DNA of 64,000 nucleotides from Agriotes lineatus (GCA_940337035.1 CALNHX010007724.1:1-64000); one strand, 5' to 3'; shown: positions 34,539 to 45,374, counted from the stretch's first letter. Program-made: numbers and translations. Notes: a model not told the origin generated them from the sequence alone.

Positions 34539-36007
34539 CAGTGTTACCAGGTCTAGTGAAATTTCATTAGATCTAGTGATTATTAGCCAGTCTAGTGATT
34601 TAGTGATAACTTTTGCCAAAAGAGAATTATCTAGTGATTTTTTCCAGTCTATTTTATAAAAAAACCAAATAATTTAAGCAAAAATTCCTTCGCCCCTTGC
34701 ACCGTTGTTGCAAATTACTACCTACTATTATTATTCCAATCTTAGAAATTAGTTTTCGCTGTAACAGACAGATGGCAGCCTGAGATTTGAAATGTGAAGG
34801 TAAGTAAATTCTATGAATTACTTAACAGTAAATAGGTATTTCCCTGGTTCAAACTAAATGGCCGAGGCTATAAACAGAACTCCGAAAGGGAATTGTACAC
34901 ATTTGCATTTTTACTTTCGGTAGAACGTAAAAAAATGATCAAAGTTCGAAGTGTGCTGTGAGTACTGTGACCACTGGGACTCAAGTGGATTTTCCAGTAA
35001 TTTAATTATATGAATTTAGAATTGCAGGCTGAATCTCCAAAGATTCACTTGCTCTATCCAAGAATAGCAACTGCTTTTAAGTTATTGTTGAGTTACTACA
35101 TCAAACCAGACTATTTAAAAAACACAGATTTTAGCAAGTTACAGTATAGAAATTCGGAACATTATGTTTTAATTGAGCACTTGTACTTAGGTCCAAATAT
35201 CGCAATAGCGCTAGCAAATAATAGTTTAACAGATAGTGCAAAACATTTTTTCCGTTTGAAGTGGTTACATTTTTATACCGAAGTAGCGCATCAAATTTTC
35301 AAAAGATTTCCCTTGAATTCCCGTGAAGCTGTTCTGCTTAAATCATTAAATTTTCTAAATCCTTCAATAGTTGCAAATGTTGATAGTCTCGGCCCCTTAA
35401 TTATAAATTTTCATCGGGAAATTCGATGGCTAAAATATTCTGCCATTCATTTTGAATTGGAATTGGAAGATTTAGAATTTTGGAAAGAAATTTTTAATTG
35501 TCAAAAAACCGACGGTAATTTGTTATATCCCTAACTTTCTCAGTTTGTGAGTATTTTTTTGTTCTTCCCCATAGTAGTGCCTGCATTGAAAGGGTTTTCA
35601 GTTCAATTAATTTAAATACAATTAAACCAAGAAATGATTAAGTAGTACCAACACTTTGACTGGAATTCATCATTCTAAAAACAAAATTTTGCCAGAAAAC
35701 TGTTATAATTTTGTTATAACGGATGCAATAATAACAAATCATAATAACAAAATGTATGATTAAATTACATATTGTATAATTATTGTAAGTGTAGTTTGTT
35801 ATTCATTTATACTTTTTATTATATTCTTAAACATTTTATCTTGTTCGTTATTTTGTTTATTTTTTATAATTGTTGTGAAAACTTTGATTTTGTTTTTTAA
35901 TTTCCAGCTTTTTTCACGTTTAAATTAATCTAGTGAAATTTTTGTCAATCTAGTGATTTTTTCCACCGCAAACTAGTGACTTTTAGAATTTTGACCTGGC
36001 AACACTG
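34539..36007 (+). mobile_element. hAT transposon nested in LINE copy A, 1469 bp
   Basis: The ends are CAGTGTTACCAGGTC and, inverted, CAGTGTTGCCAGGTC. The 8-bp duplication agataccg flanks them (34531-34538 and 36008-36015). Copy B shows the uninterrupted site (ggactagagaccgccatcc). Subterminal TCTAGTGATT motifs repeat on both sides. It is internally deleted. Confidence 0.93.
35010..35641 (+). pseudogene. hAT transposase, C-terminal half
   Basis: The open frame 35010-35534 (174 codons) includes SAKHFFRLKWLHFYTEVAHQ and KSLNFLNPSIV, a middle-to-late hAT transposase region. After a stop and frame change, about 35545-35641 encodes VLPHSSACIERVFSSINL, the hAT dimerisation block, ending at TAA. The N-terminal finger and first catalytic Asp region are missing. 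It belongs to a different hAT lineage from the 15380 element. Confidence 0.82.
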
Positions 36008-36108
36008 AGATACCGCCATCCGACGCCTGAAAGGCATCAAGGATTAGAGAAGAAGAAGAAGAAGAAGAAGATTCTGTCACAAAATTTGGGAAAAATTCTG
36101 AGACCCTT

Positions 36109-36685
36109 CGATTTTTACTTTTATTTGCTCATTTTTTCAAATAAAATCTATATATACAGGATGACCCGCGTAGGAGGTATGATGTCATAGATTTATTTTT
36201 TAAATGGAAACCCACTTTTTTATTATGGAATATGAAAGAACGCATTTTATTACTTACGCTAAGTTAATTTTTGAGTATAGGTCACATGAGCAAGTATTAA
36301 GAAGAACAATTTTTAAATTCCATATTTAATTTTAGAAAGTATGATTTTATTTTTTTTAACAATGACAGTAATCAATAACAAACATGTCGGTCGTCTTGGC
36401 TACTATCAGGCAGACAAGGGTGCACAATCTAAACGTTTAATTTAGTTGTTTTTATTTGCATAAAATTTAGTATTTTGCAATTTTAATTGGTTTTAAATTT
36501 TTAGTCATATGACCTATATACAAAAATCAGCTTAGCATTAATAGAATAATGCGTTCTTTCAAATTCCGTAATAAAAAATGGGGGTTGCCATTTAAAAAAA
36601 AATCGATGACATGATACCTCCTACAAGGGTCACCCTGTATATATAGATTTTATTTGAAAAAATTCTCAAATAAAATTAAAAATCG
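36109..36685. mobile_element. Hairpin MITE with ACAGGGTGACCC-type inverted repeats, copy A
   Basis: Arms of about 150 bp are inverted: caaataaaatctatatatac-aggatgacccgcgtaggagg on the left and the matching complement ending in atatatagattttatttg on the right. The TA-rich edges and CAGGGTG-like core suggest a Tc1/mariner-type MITE. It has no coding capacity. The copy at 53698-54280 matches. Confidence 0.8.
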
Positions 36686-37655
36686 ACGGGTGCCATAGTT
36701 TTTTTTTTCAAAAGTTATTCCTTGAATCTTTAAGGAATTTATCCCCTACTTTATGAAAGCACTGTAAACAGGTACTCTACATGCTGATAGCACAGAATAG
36801 ATACACACAGTCCCTGTAGTTATTTATTCTGTATTGACAGTTCTCTTATAAAGCGGGATATTTAAATTTAAAACAACGCAAGTCGCGCTCTACCTCAAGC
36901 TTCCAGAGCTCCAACTAATCTCACTCGAGCCATCAAATCAGCCACCGAAAAGCACCAACTACACTGGAAACACAGTACGCTCAGCAGTGGTGCCAGGAAT
37001 TAATGCACTAAGTTGAAACACTCTTTATAATTGAAAAATGGGTATCCATTAACTTTTAAATGAATGAGAATAAGAAGACACGAAAACAAATTTTTCTTCA
37101 AAAATCTTGAGTTCTAAAAAAAGCGTGATTACTATAGGTACTTTCTGTACCTTTGCAAAAGAAATCAAAAGAAATTGAATAAGAGTCGGACAAATTTATA
37201 CTATTAAAACATTGTTCGCTACTATCGTACTAGCCATATTCGTTAATTGTTTTCTAATTATCTTAACTGCACATTTCGTTGATATTCCGTATTTTTCGAA
37301 CATTAATACAAGTTTTAAAACATTTTTTTCAGTATTATGCAGTTACTTCAGTACTGTACTACTACAATACAACGACTTACAATTATGCATAGTTATTAGT
37401 TAAATATATGCCTGTTTAACCACTTTAGAAATGAGCCTACTTATTTGTATATCTGATAGCTTGACAGTTGAAGTCAGTAGTTGATAATGCAAAAATTGCA
37501 AAACACAGTTGCTTGGTGCATGAGTTGTTATAAAAACTTTCTACAATTTGTTACAAAACGCATAGTGTTATTGTATTTATATCAAGTTAAATATCATTTT
37601 TTTTCAGGAATAGTTGATACTTGTGGCAACAGTAGCATGGTTGGTAGCCATTTGA
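36686..37655. other. Duplicated region without recognised gene, copy A
   Basis: Matches 54281-54853 plus 60425 to about 60790 in copy B. A 63-codon hydrophobic frame at 37212-37403 is not preserved as such in copy B and has no known domain. The BEL/Pao element of copy B inserted at the position equivalent to 37289. Confidence 0.5.
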
Positions 37656-37975
37656 AGTAGCAAGTACGAGTTACAACAAATATGCAGTAGATGTCTCTTA
37701 CTTTACCACTCCTATGGTGAGGCACTAACACCCCTTGAAGGAGCTTGGCCTGCAAGGCGGAAGGTTAGAGCTTCCGTATCCTCGCTCTCACACCCGGCTG
37801 TCGCGTGTCAAATTCATGACACGTTTACCACTCCTATACTAAACAATAATTCCAGATGAATATAACTAACAATTAAGACATCTGCAGTATCTATGTTATG
37901 TAATACACAGCAAATTTTTTAAACCTGGTTATCATCCAACGCGTGATATAAATACCAGGAGGGTGTTATGTAAAC
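37656..37975. repeat. Right arm of the long inverted repeat, copy A
   Basis: The inverse complement matches 22984-23170 in block order (see that entry). The arm is itself interrupted by a 108-bp insert at 37716-37823. The equivalent in copy B is near 60790-60975. Confidence 0.6.
37716..37823. mobile_element. 108-bp SINE-like insert with 14-bp target duplication
   Basis: It is flanked by exact direct repeats tttaccactcctat (37702-37715 and 37824-37837). Copy B has one uninterrupted copy of this sequence. The insert contains ttggcctgcaaggcgg and ggttagagcttcc, which loosely resemble tRNA-type A and B boxes, and ends in a 7-bp hairpin cgtgtca...tgacacg. A target duplication of this length points to target-primed insertion. 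No poly-A tail is seen. Confidence 0.7.
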
Positions 37976-38147
37976 GTAAAATGTATCATAATTTATAGCT
38001 CCTGTTTTTCCATTACCATTAGGGAGCAAGTTAAATGCTGGGTATTTTATTTCTACTGCAGGTCATATTTTCCTGATAGTTTGTCGAAATGCATGACTAG
38101 AAAATAATGCTCGATAAGTGCACTGAGTGCTCGATATAAAATTTGTA

Positions 38148-39898
38148 CAGGGTGTATTAAAACTTGTGGCTAATAATTACACCACGCAATTTAACGTAGA
38201 AAAACAAGCAAAAAACTCGCATACAAATTTAGTATTACCTCTTTGGTTAAGGAGTTATTTAATGCTCAAACTTTGAATTTTTTTCGACTATGGTTGCGAA
38301 ATAGATTTAAATAGTATCAACAACTCATAATTCAACAATTAAAATAAGTAATCAAATATAAATTATAACATTTTGGTAATTAGTTTACGTATAATTTAAT
38401 ATTTAAGAATGCAAAATCTTCGCGATTTATAGTTTTGGAAGACGTTGCAACTATGCATTAATTATAAAGTGGGTTTATTTTTAAAATGTAACAATAAAAA
38501 GTTCATAACTGGATGTATTAATGTCATTTTTGACACTTGAAAAGTCACTTTTCTTTTCGTAAAACCTGCTTCGCTCATTATTTATTAGTTTATTCCCTGT
38601 TATTATTGTTCTAACTTAATTGTTACTTGTTTGATTCTTCAGTTTTGTGTTTTTGGTTTTGGGAAAAAACATGGCATACAGTTTTCGTGAATACGCAGAT
38701 ATGTATTTGATATTAGGCGAATGAGGCGGTAATTTTCATTTAGCTTCAAATTTATATGCCGAACGTTATGTAAACAGGAGACATCCTAATGCTCATGTTA
38801 TTGAAATACTAGATCGCCGCTTAGAGAAACAGGGAGAATGGAACCTATGCAGGGAGTTGGTGGAGGGCGACCACGACATTCGTAATACATTACAACCCGA
38901 AATAGAAGAAAACATCTTACAGGTATTTGAAGACGAACCTCGACAAAGTACCCGTTCTGTAGCTCGAAGACTTACTGCTGTACATCGAGTGTTAACAGAA
39001 AATCTCTTACCTCCTTTCCACTTCCAGCGAAACCATGGGTTACTTCCGGAAGATTATCCGCGACGGATGGTGTTTTGTTTGGTTATTACAGCAACACGCA
39101 GTCAACCCGGCTTTCATTGAAAACATTTTATGGACGGATGAAGCCACATTTACCCATAACGGAATGTTTAATATGCACAATATATGCACCACTCCGCCGA
39201 TGAAAACCTTCATGTCTTCCATCAAACTAATCACCAGTTTAGATTCAGCGTCAATGTATGGGCTGGAATTATAGAAAATATACTAATAGGGCCACACATT
39301 TTGCCTCGTCGATTAAATGCCGAAAATGTTGTCAGGAGAGATATGTGGGCTCAGTTAGATGCTCTCCAGCCCACTGGGGGCTTGAAACTAGGGATTGGTT
39401 AAATCAAAACTTTCCAGAGCGGTGGATCGGGCGTGATGCTCCGACACCACGGCCCGCAAGAAGTCCCGACCTAAATGTCCAAGACTTTCTCTTTTGGGGC
39501 TTTTTAAAAGCTCATGTTTATCAAGTAGAAATTGAAACCGAAGAACAACTTATTGAACGGATAAATAATGCAGTTAGAGAAATAAGCAATCGTAACATGC
39601 TGCAAAATCTAATACCAAACATTCTTACTCGGTGTACCAAATGTGTAGAAGTTGCAGGTGCTCATTTTGAACAGCTATTGTAGCCAAAAAAGAGTATTAA
39701 TTTAAATAAAATGCATTCAATCTTGATTTGACAATTATTTCAATAATTTTAGAGGATATCCATGAAAAACATGAACACGTTACCTTTAAGTGCTTATAAT
39801 TTAAAGACTGCGTCAAAGACCAAATTGGTGTTTTTTGCTTGTTTTTCAACGTAGAATTGCGTGCGGTAACTATTAGCTGCACGTTTTAATACACCCTG
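38148..39898 (+). mobile_element. Mariner-type transposon, copy A, 1751 bp
   Basis: TIRs of about 70 bp start CAGGGTGTATTAAAAC, with the shared caagcaaaaaac block at their inner edge. TA dinucleotides flank both ends (38146-38147 and 39899-39900). It contains a decayed transposase. The copy at 61152 lacks the right part. Confidence 0.9.
38671..39683 (+). pseudogene. Mariner-like transposase, copy A
   Basis: Starts ATGGCATACAGTTTTCGTG (MAYSFREYADMYLILGE) and meets TGA at codon 18, then continues NFHLASNLYAERYVNRRHPNAHVIE, a helix-turn-helix-type N-terminus common in insect mariner-like proteins. A second DNA-binding part (QSTRSVARRL) has lost a few codons relative to copy B. The catalytic region is spread over shifting frames: ENILWTDEATFTHNG with the first Asp, then VNVWAGII, and TPRPARSPDLNVQDFLFWG with the last acidic residue. 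It ends at TAG 39683. Several stops and frameshifts make it non-functional. Confidence 0.85.
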
Positions 39899-39901
39899 TA
39901 T

Positions 39902-40410
39902 GCTTTCTAAGAAAATAAATGTTCCATGAAACTACTAGACGGTCGACAATGATGACGAACACTCGGTATTAAATTCAAATACCTATTAAAATAATAAACA
40001 TTCGATAAACTTAATAGACTATCAATACAAACTAATGATGCTCGGTACAAATTCAAATCATTTGCAAATAATAGACAAAACATACCTACAATAATTACAA
40101 TTAGAGACCCTGTATAATATTTAGATACTCTAATTCCAATCAATGCTCGGTATGAAATTTACTTGTTTTCTTCTGGTTGGCTTTTTTTATTTGCCTTTTA
40201 TTAAAGACATTATAGCTATGCATAGACACACACTTTTTCCTGCGGGAATGAACGTAACACACTAGATGTGCTGGGAAAAGCGTCCGTGTATAGGTATCTG
40301 CACTCGAGTTTCGTGTCGCAAAAGGCCGAAACAATTTTTAAAAACTTTTTACTCAAACTGTAGAAGCTTATAATAAACTACAGGAGTTGCTTCAAGTAGG
40401 TTACAAGTCT
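39902..40410. other. Non-coding stretch with TGCTCGGTAT-type motif repeats, copy A
   Basis: Between the mariner and the next MITE, the motif cactcggtattaaattcaaat (near 39960), gctcggtacaaattcaaat (near 40040) and gctcggtatgaaattta (near 40144) recurs. Related gctcgataagtg and gctcgatataaaatttg lie just left of the mariner (38109, 38130). Most of this stretch is missing from copy B. Confidence 0.5.
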
Positions 40411-41326
40411 GTGGCAAAAATGCATAAGGGTATAAGTCGACTTATCTCATTTCTGATTTTATTGATGCCCGTGTCCACAGCAATATCGGGCATCTAAATA
40501 CAAAAGGATATAAGTCTACATACCATAACCGCATTGTTACAGCAAGTTTTCTAAATGGGATATGTAGACTTATTCTCTGAAAATTCACTAAAAATTGATA
40601 AAAAACAAATTTAGTCAATGGCAAATAGATACATGTGTACTAATACCCTGAGTCAAAGCTTTTCGTAAAGTTAGCTGCAACGCCAGAACAACATAATGTT
40701 AACTTATACCGTTTTGCCATTTCATAACTTTCTTTTTTTGTTGGAAACAAATAACTTATGTACACTTATACTACGAGTGCATTTCCATGCAGATGAAATA
40801 GCGTGTTTTAGCGGTCCAGTTTTCCAGTGTTATTATTAGTTATTATAGTGTAGTTAAACGAATAACTGCCAAAATGGACAGACGCTCTCGTGCGTACAAA
40901 GTTTTTCAGAAGTGCTGTAACAAGAACTTAAGCGGTAAGTTTACACATAACCTCACATTATTCGAACTCGAAACCACATATTCTTGTTTAGTTTATGTCT
41001 ACATATGCTGTTTTGCCATAGTAATTATTTATCAGAAAATACATATTCCGGGAAATTGCGAAAAGCTATATGTCAACTTATACCCTTTTGCTATTTCATA
41101 AAATGAATAAAAGGGAATGCGATAAGGTATAAGTTCCGTATTTGTTTATTTTCTAGTAGAAATAGTTTTCGAATCAATAGCAAAGCAAGCTGTGGTCAAT
41201 AAATCGACTTGTTTCTTTTGATTACCAGCGAAAAGAATTAAATGTTGTTCTCATATCTCCAGCAAAATAGTTTGATGTTCCTGTAATCATTTTTGACTTA
41301 TACCCTTTTGCCTTTTCACCACAGAA
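40411..41326 (+). mobile_element. MITE-like element with GGTATAAGTC motifs and a small exon, copy A
   Basis: The left end gtggcaaaaatgcataagggtataagtc and the inverted right end gacttatacccttttgccttttcaccac pair roughly. Related motifs (aaggatataagtc, caacttataccctttt) recur inside. The copy at 62636-64000 is similar. It carries a short exon-like frame with splice donor (40874-40934). Confidence 0.55.
40874..40934 (+). CDS. First-exon-like frame with splice donor, copy A
   Basis: ATG opens MDRRSRAYKVFQKCCNKNLS and reaches a consensus donor GTAAGT at 40935. Copy B (63540-63600) has the same length, start and donor with mostly conservative changes (K to R and others near the end). The context upstream (tagtgtagttaaacg...gccaaa) could be a 5' UTR. 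I do not recognise the peptide. It may be the remnant first exon of the parent element's transposase. Confidence 0.4.
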
Positions 41327-42985
41327 GTAAAACTAAACTAATTACAATGCATTAGGTGCGAAGTGGACATTTCTCACGCTGCAATTCTTAATATAATCAG
41401 CAGGAAGCTGAGGCTGCATAGATAAGGCAGGCCGACACTGAATCCTGATATCATTCGCGCCTCGCCACAGCCGGTTTTGCTTAAAACATGTCTGAACACG
41501 GTTCCCTTTACAGGACTCATACACACACGCTTTTTAACGTTGCATTTTATTCGGCGTTAGGTGGTGAGTTAATTCGGTTCGGCAATATAAAGAAGCCCAA
41601 GTATGAATAAAGAGTAACTAACCGAACTTATTGAAATACTAGAACGCGCGTAGCCAGCCTACGTCTGGCTGCGTGTCGCAGCGCCACGTGCTTACGGTCG
41701 GCATGTGCGCTTACAGAAACCTGCGCTTAGAGAAACCTATATAGCAAGCGCGCGTGTGGTAGTAGTATGCAGGCCCTTCATGCTGCTTGTGCCGGCGCCA
41801 CTTGTGCTTACGGTCTGGACGGCCGGCGGCATCGGCTTTTATAATATAAGATAAGGCAACATCCAGCGTTGTAGAAAGTTAAGTCGAAGGATTACGTAAA
41901 CCGTAATTTGAAAAATGCTGGGTACGATTCTTTAATTGTTTAATTGAAGTCAAGACCACCTATAAAAATACCAACAAACTTTATACAATATGATTTATTA
42001 AGCTTTCTCTTAATTTACCTTTAGCACCAAATATGTTAGGTCATCAGCTCGTAGTAAAAAGTTATCAAAGTATTATTTCGTCAGTACTTTGGATTTTTAG
42101 GACGATATCCCTCTGCCTCTTGAAGAACGCAATTAAATTTGAAAAATGTTTGATGTTTACATTATGTTTTAATGTAATTACCGCTCCCAGCATTGAGTAC
42201 ATGCTCTACATCTACAAAGTAGAAGAGTTCTGCTGCTTGGCTTTGTTCCCAAAATTAGCCAGAAAAACTTTTTGACTTTTTTCTCATCACACCATGGTTT
42301 CAAACGTTAATAAGCACTTTCATACACTTGCCTTGATTTTTCGGGTAACAAAGTTGCAATAGCTCCATTTGTATCGTTTTCAATATCTTAATTTTCAGAA
42401 GAACACATTTCTTTCGAACAAAACGCACTTTCAATTCGATAACTTTGAAAATGTTCATAAACAGTTTGTTTCATTATCACAAATTGCTATAGCAACGAAT
42501 CTAGATTTCTAAATATCCTTTATCTAATAGACTTGTCTGTCCGGGACGCTGTTTTGTCTGTCCGGGACGCTGTTTCAGCAGCCAAACCGTAAGAGATAGA
42601 GAAAAAAGTTATTAAAGTTATATGTTTGTTTTATTAAATGAGACATTTGTCTCACTGGTTGCTAGTTTAATAACAATTTGCAAGGACATTTTTTTAGTTT
42701 ATTTTGGCACAAAATTTGATAAAATCGTGTATAAAACACCAGGTAAAAGTGTCTTTTTATCACGGCGTGTTGTTTATGCTTGGTGATAAAAAGTATCGGT
42801 TTTACCTCTTATTGTGTAAATAGTTATTATCTTTGGCAGTATTGTTATAGACTCCTGTGTTGTTGGGCTCGTCATTCACCTCGCCCAACAGTATGTACAG
42901 TCGTCTGGGAATGTTACGCTTTTCGTCCTAGATACACAATCTACTATTTCCGTTGATCATATATTATTAATTTTTCCCGCTGCTG
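41327..42985. other. Spacer between copies A and B
   Basis: This 1.66-kb segment separates the two duplicated units. It is unusually GC-rich around 41640-41840 (gcgcgcgtgtgg, gccggcgccact, with a repeated cttgtgcttacggtc / cacgtgcttacggtc). It has a 19-20 bp tandem duplication tgtctgtccgggacgctgt at about 42534-42574. A hairpin aggtaaaa...ctttttatcac / ggtgataaaaag...ttttacct lies near 42743-42810, and a second tgttgggc / gcccaaca near 42860-42892. No gene is recognised. Confidence 0.55.
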
Positions 42986-43026
42986 ATCATGTAAGTCAGT
43001 GATACAGCCTTAGTAAGAAAAGTGCA

Positions 43027-43089
43027 GTAGTAGTAGTTGTGGGGAGACCGAAGTCTAGCAAGTAGGCCACCATAGGCCCTTTTTGCCAA
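43027..43089 (-). mobile_element. 63-bp insert with 11-bp target duplication
   Basis: The direct repeats agaaaagtgca (43016-43026 and 43090-43100) flank it; copy A has no insert here. Read on the minus strand it ends in ctactactac, like the short-repeat tail of a 5'-truncated non-LTR element or SINE. Confidence 0.65.
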
Positions 43090-43635
43090 AGAAAAGTGCA
43101 AGTCGGTGATTCTATTTGGGCCATATGCTTGTATGAACGTTTTTGTTTATTTCATGCTGGAGAACACATGCCTAAAATAGTGCAGTGCAAAGCACTCTGT
43201 ATATATAATACCTACATTTACAATTATTCATAACACCTGGTACTTATATCACCACGTAGAATGATAACCAGGTTTCAAAAATTTGTTGTTGATTGAAAAA
43301 ATGATGATGCAGAACAAATCTTACTGGCTAATTATATTTAACTGGTGTTGTTATTTGGCATACGAGTGGTAAAGTAAAAGCCATCTACTGTCTATTTATG
43401 GTAACGCGTACTTACTACCCACGGCCTCCTGGTTAAATCGAGACTAACGTCTCTATGTGGCCCTCTGCATTTTTAGATCATGGCGTTTTTCTAGTTTGTA
43501 GAGGCGCTACAGTTCGTTACGCTTGTGCGCCTGGTTGCACACTTCCACAGTCTCCTGAATTAATCCAGGAAGTTGTGCTTACATCACAGATAATTTTATC
43601 AAAAACCCAACGATGGCGCCAAAGTACGTTGGCCT

Positions 43636-43676
43636 CAAGGTTGGTAAAACTGAAAGCGTGTTTAGGAGGTTGCCTC
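43636..43676 (+). repeat. Left 41-bp terminal inverted repeat
   Basis: Perfect inverse match to 48057-48097; it begins CAAGG and ends ...GTTGCCTC. Confidence 0.95.
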
Positions 43677-43853
43677 ATGATTCGAAAAAATTAAATTCGC
43701 GTGGCGGGGGGGAAAGTAACTCGTGACGTCATTAGATACTACATATTTCTAACCTAACTTATTGAGATTATACGTGGGTTGTTATAAGTTGCGCTTTTTT
43801 GTAGTTATTTAAAACTTATTTATTGCGTTTACGTGTGTTATGCAGAGGAAATA

Positions 43854-45374
43854 ATGTCGAAAGCTTGATGTAAGCAGTGAAAACAGCTTATAGCCCCCCC
43901 TAATAAGCTTTTTTGAGCAAGAACGCGACAATGAAGGACCCGAAGGACCCTTGATTGCTTTAGCTGCTGTACAAGAGGTTAGTTACATTGTGGAATAAAT
44001 GTATAATTATTGTATTATTACATTATTATAGTGTTTTATTTATTATAGAGAGTTGCAAATGCCTTGCAAGTATGTATACCAACCGTTAGTTCGGTTTCAC
44101 AGACGGTAAAATCAAATAAACATATCAAAAGCGCGAAGCAGAAAAAGCATAGAACTCAGCCCGTAGTGGACATTGACGATTTCGATCGAGTAGCCATAAG
44201 AAATGTGGTTTATGAAATGTACCAAAACAGTAAATGAATCATTTACTCTCTATTGCTGAACATTACAAGTAAGGATATTTTTTTGTTAGAACAAGATATT
44301 ACTCGGACATCTGTATTGCGAATTTTAAAGGAAAGAGATATTTACAAGGGAGGAATATCTTCGTTAGAAAAGGTCCTGAAAGATATAGGATTCCTCTGGA
44401 AAAAGGATGATCCACGCAGAGGGCTCATGGAGTTGGATCACATTTGCTTTCCACAGAGTGGTGTCTTTAAGGAAGTACATTAAAAATCTGCAACAGGAAA
44501 AGACCGTCACAATTTGTATACTTACACGAAACGTGGATTTTCGAAAATGGCACTGTTTATAGGTCATGGCAACATGATAATAAAAAAGCGTTAAAAAATT
44601 AAAATCAGATGGAAAAAGGTTAGCATGATAAGTTTAATAACTGAATTTAAATAATATTATTTATCTATTTTCTAAGATATATCGTCCTTCATGCTGTGAG
44701 ATAGATGGATTTATTCCTGGTGCCTCATTGATATTTACATCGAGCACAAAAAACCCGGATTACCACGGGGAAATGAATTAGGAAAATTTTTAAAATGTTT
44801 CGAACACCTACTTCTGAAAAATTTAGAGGAGCCATCAATTACTGTTAATGGATAACGCAAGTTATCATACCACGATAAAACGCCCAATGCTAGTTTGAAA
44901 AAACAAGATACATATTATTGATTGGTTAGCAAGTCGGTCAATGGAATTATTGCAGTTGGTTGTACAGTAAGTATATTAAGTGAATTTTGTGTGCTAAAGT
45001 ACTAATGATTTTTTTCAGACACAAACCTCCAAAAACGTATGTCGCAGACCACCTTGCTGAACAGTATGGACATACTGTGGTCCGACTTCCTCCCTACCAT
45101 TGTATTTTCAACCCCACTGAAGATGTTTGGGGGATTGCCAAAACTTATTATAATAAGCATATAGGTGAAGATGGGTACGGTGAAGAAAAAACCCTAAATA
45201 TGTGGCAAAAAGCGTTATGTAACAGCTGAAACGTGGTCAAATTGTGTTGCACAGGCAGAGGGCATTATACAGAAGTGGGCGGACAGGGAAGTGGGTTTTG
45301 ACGTAGAAGACATTACTCCAATAATAATACAAGTCAACGATGAAGAATCTGATGACACTTGTGATAGTGATTAA
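43854..45374 (+). pseudogene. DDE_3 (Tc1/mariner-related) transposase gene, intron-containing, decayed
   Basis: The frame begins ATGTCGAAAGC at 43854 but meets TGA after four codons. Recognisable parts in order: VANALQVCIPTVSSVSQ (near 44050), VVDIDDFDRVAIRNVVYEMY (44163-44225), the open frame 44253-44483 (KGGISSLEKVLKDIGFLWKK, LMELDHI with a conserved acidic position), MDNASYH (near 44848), and 44987-45229 (PPKTYVADHLAEQYGHTVVRLPPYHCIFNP-E). An acidic tail ends at 45374. The last block with its NP-E pattern is the end of the DDE_3 core. A GTAAGT...TTTTTTCAG intron lies at 44967-45018, and another probable intron near 43979-44048. Stops and frameshifts make it non-functional. It belongs to a different family from the P transposase in the same element. 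Confidence 0.75.

Larger units (their letters stand above)
32314..36075 (+). pseudogene. RTE-like LINE, copy A, decayed
   Basis: The fragment begins inside the endonuclease region, with many stops and frameshifts. Recognisable pieces are a CNSRVGND/DRYTF endonuclease part (32424-32640), RT blocks ENYRPICLAQTSYKI and EEQAAFRSNRQTMDNI (33470-33610), and the distal CESWTLRKKDEPK...RKKWLEQIREIG...RDRKRWKNGYR (34150-34530). Two internal gaps relative to copy B (about 95 bp near 32990 and about 90 bp near 33785) remove RT sequence. A hAT element interrupts it at 34539-36007. It ends with a GAA-triplet tail (36050-36069), the short-repeat tail style of RTE elements. Clade assignment is from overall look. 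Confidence 0.8.
22812..41326 (+). repeat. Copy A of a ~20-kb direct duplication
   Basis: The sequence from aagtcagtgatacagcc (about 22814) to caccacagaa (41326) recurs in the same order and orientation at 42986-64000. Shared parts are a long-inverted-repeat element, a hAT MITE, an RTE-like LINE, a hairpin MITE, a mariner element and an exon-bearing MITE. Copy A alone has the errantivirus, the 34539 hAT and a 108-bp insert. It alone lacks about 1.4 kb (equivalent to 48335-49765) and about 0.6 kb (equivalent to 50577-51190). Confidence 0.9.

Noticed and set aside
32296..34619. Many minus-strand Phe/Leu/Ser-rich frames over the LINE copies (also 48680-53800)
   Set aside because: The LINE sense strand is A-rich, so the antisense strand yields long T-rich hydrophobic frames. 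The sense strand carries the recognisable RT motifs.
34006..34659. 217-codon plus-strand frame taken as one gene
   Set aside because: It is chimeric: LINE RT distal sequence to 34538, then reads by chance into the hAT left end.
37212..37403. 63-codon hydrophobic frame as a small membrane protein gene
   Set aside because: The counterpart in copy B has different flanking codons and is broken by the BEL/Pao insertion; no motif or conserved start.
41640..41850. GC-rich patch considered as a CpG-island promoter
   Set aside because: No downstream open frame, splice pattern or transcript-start context; short internal repeats suggest repeat origin.
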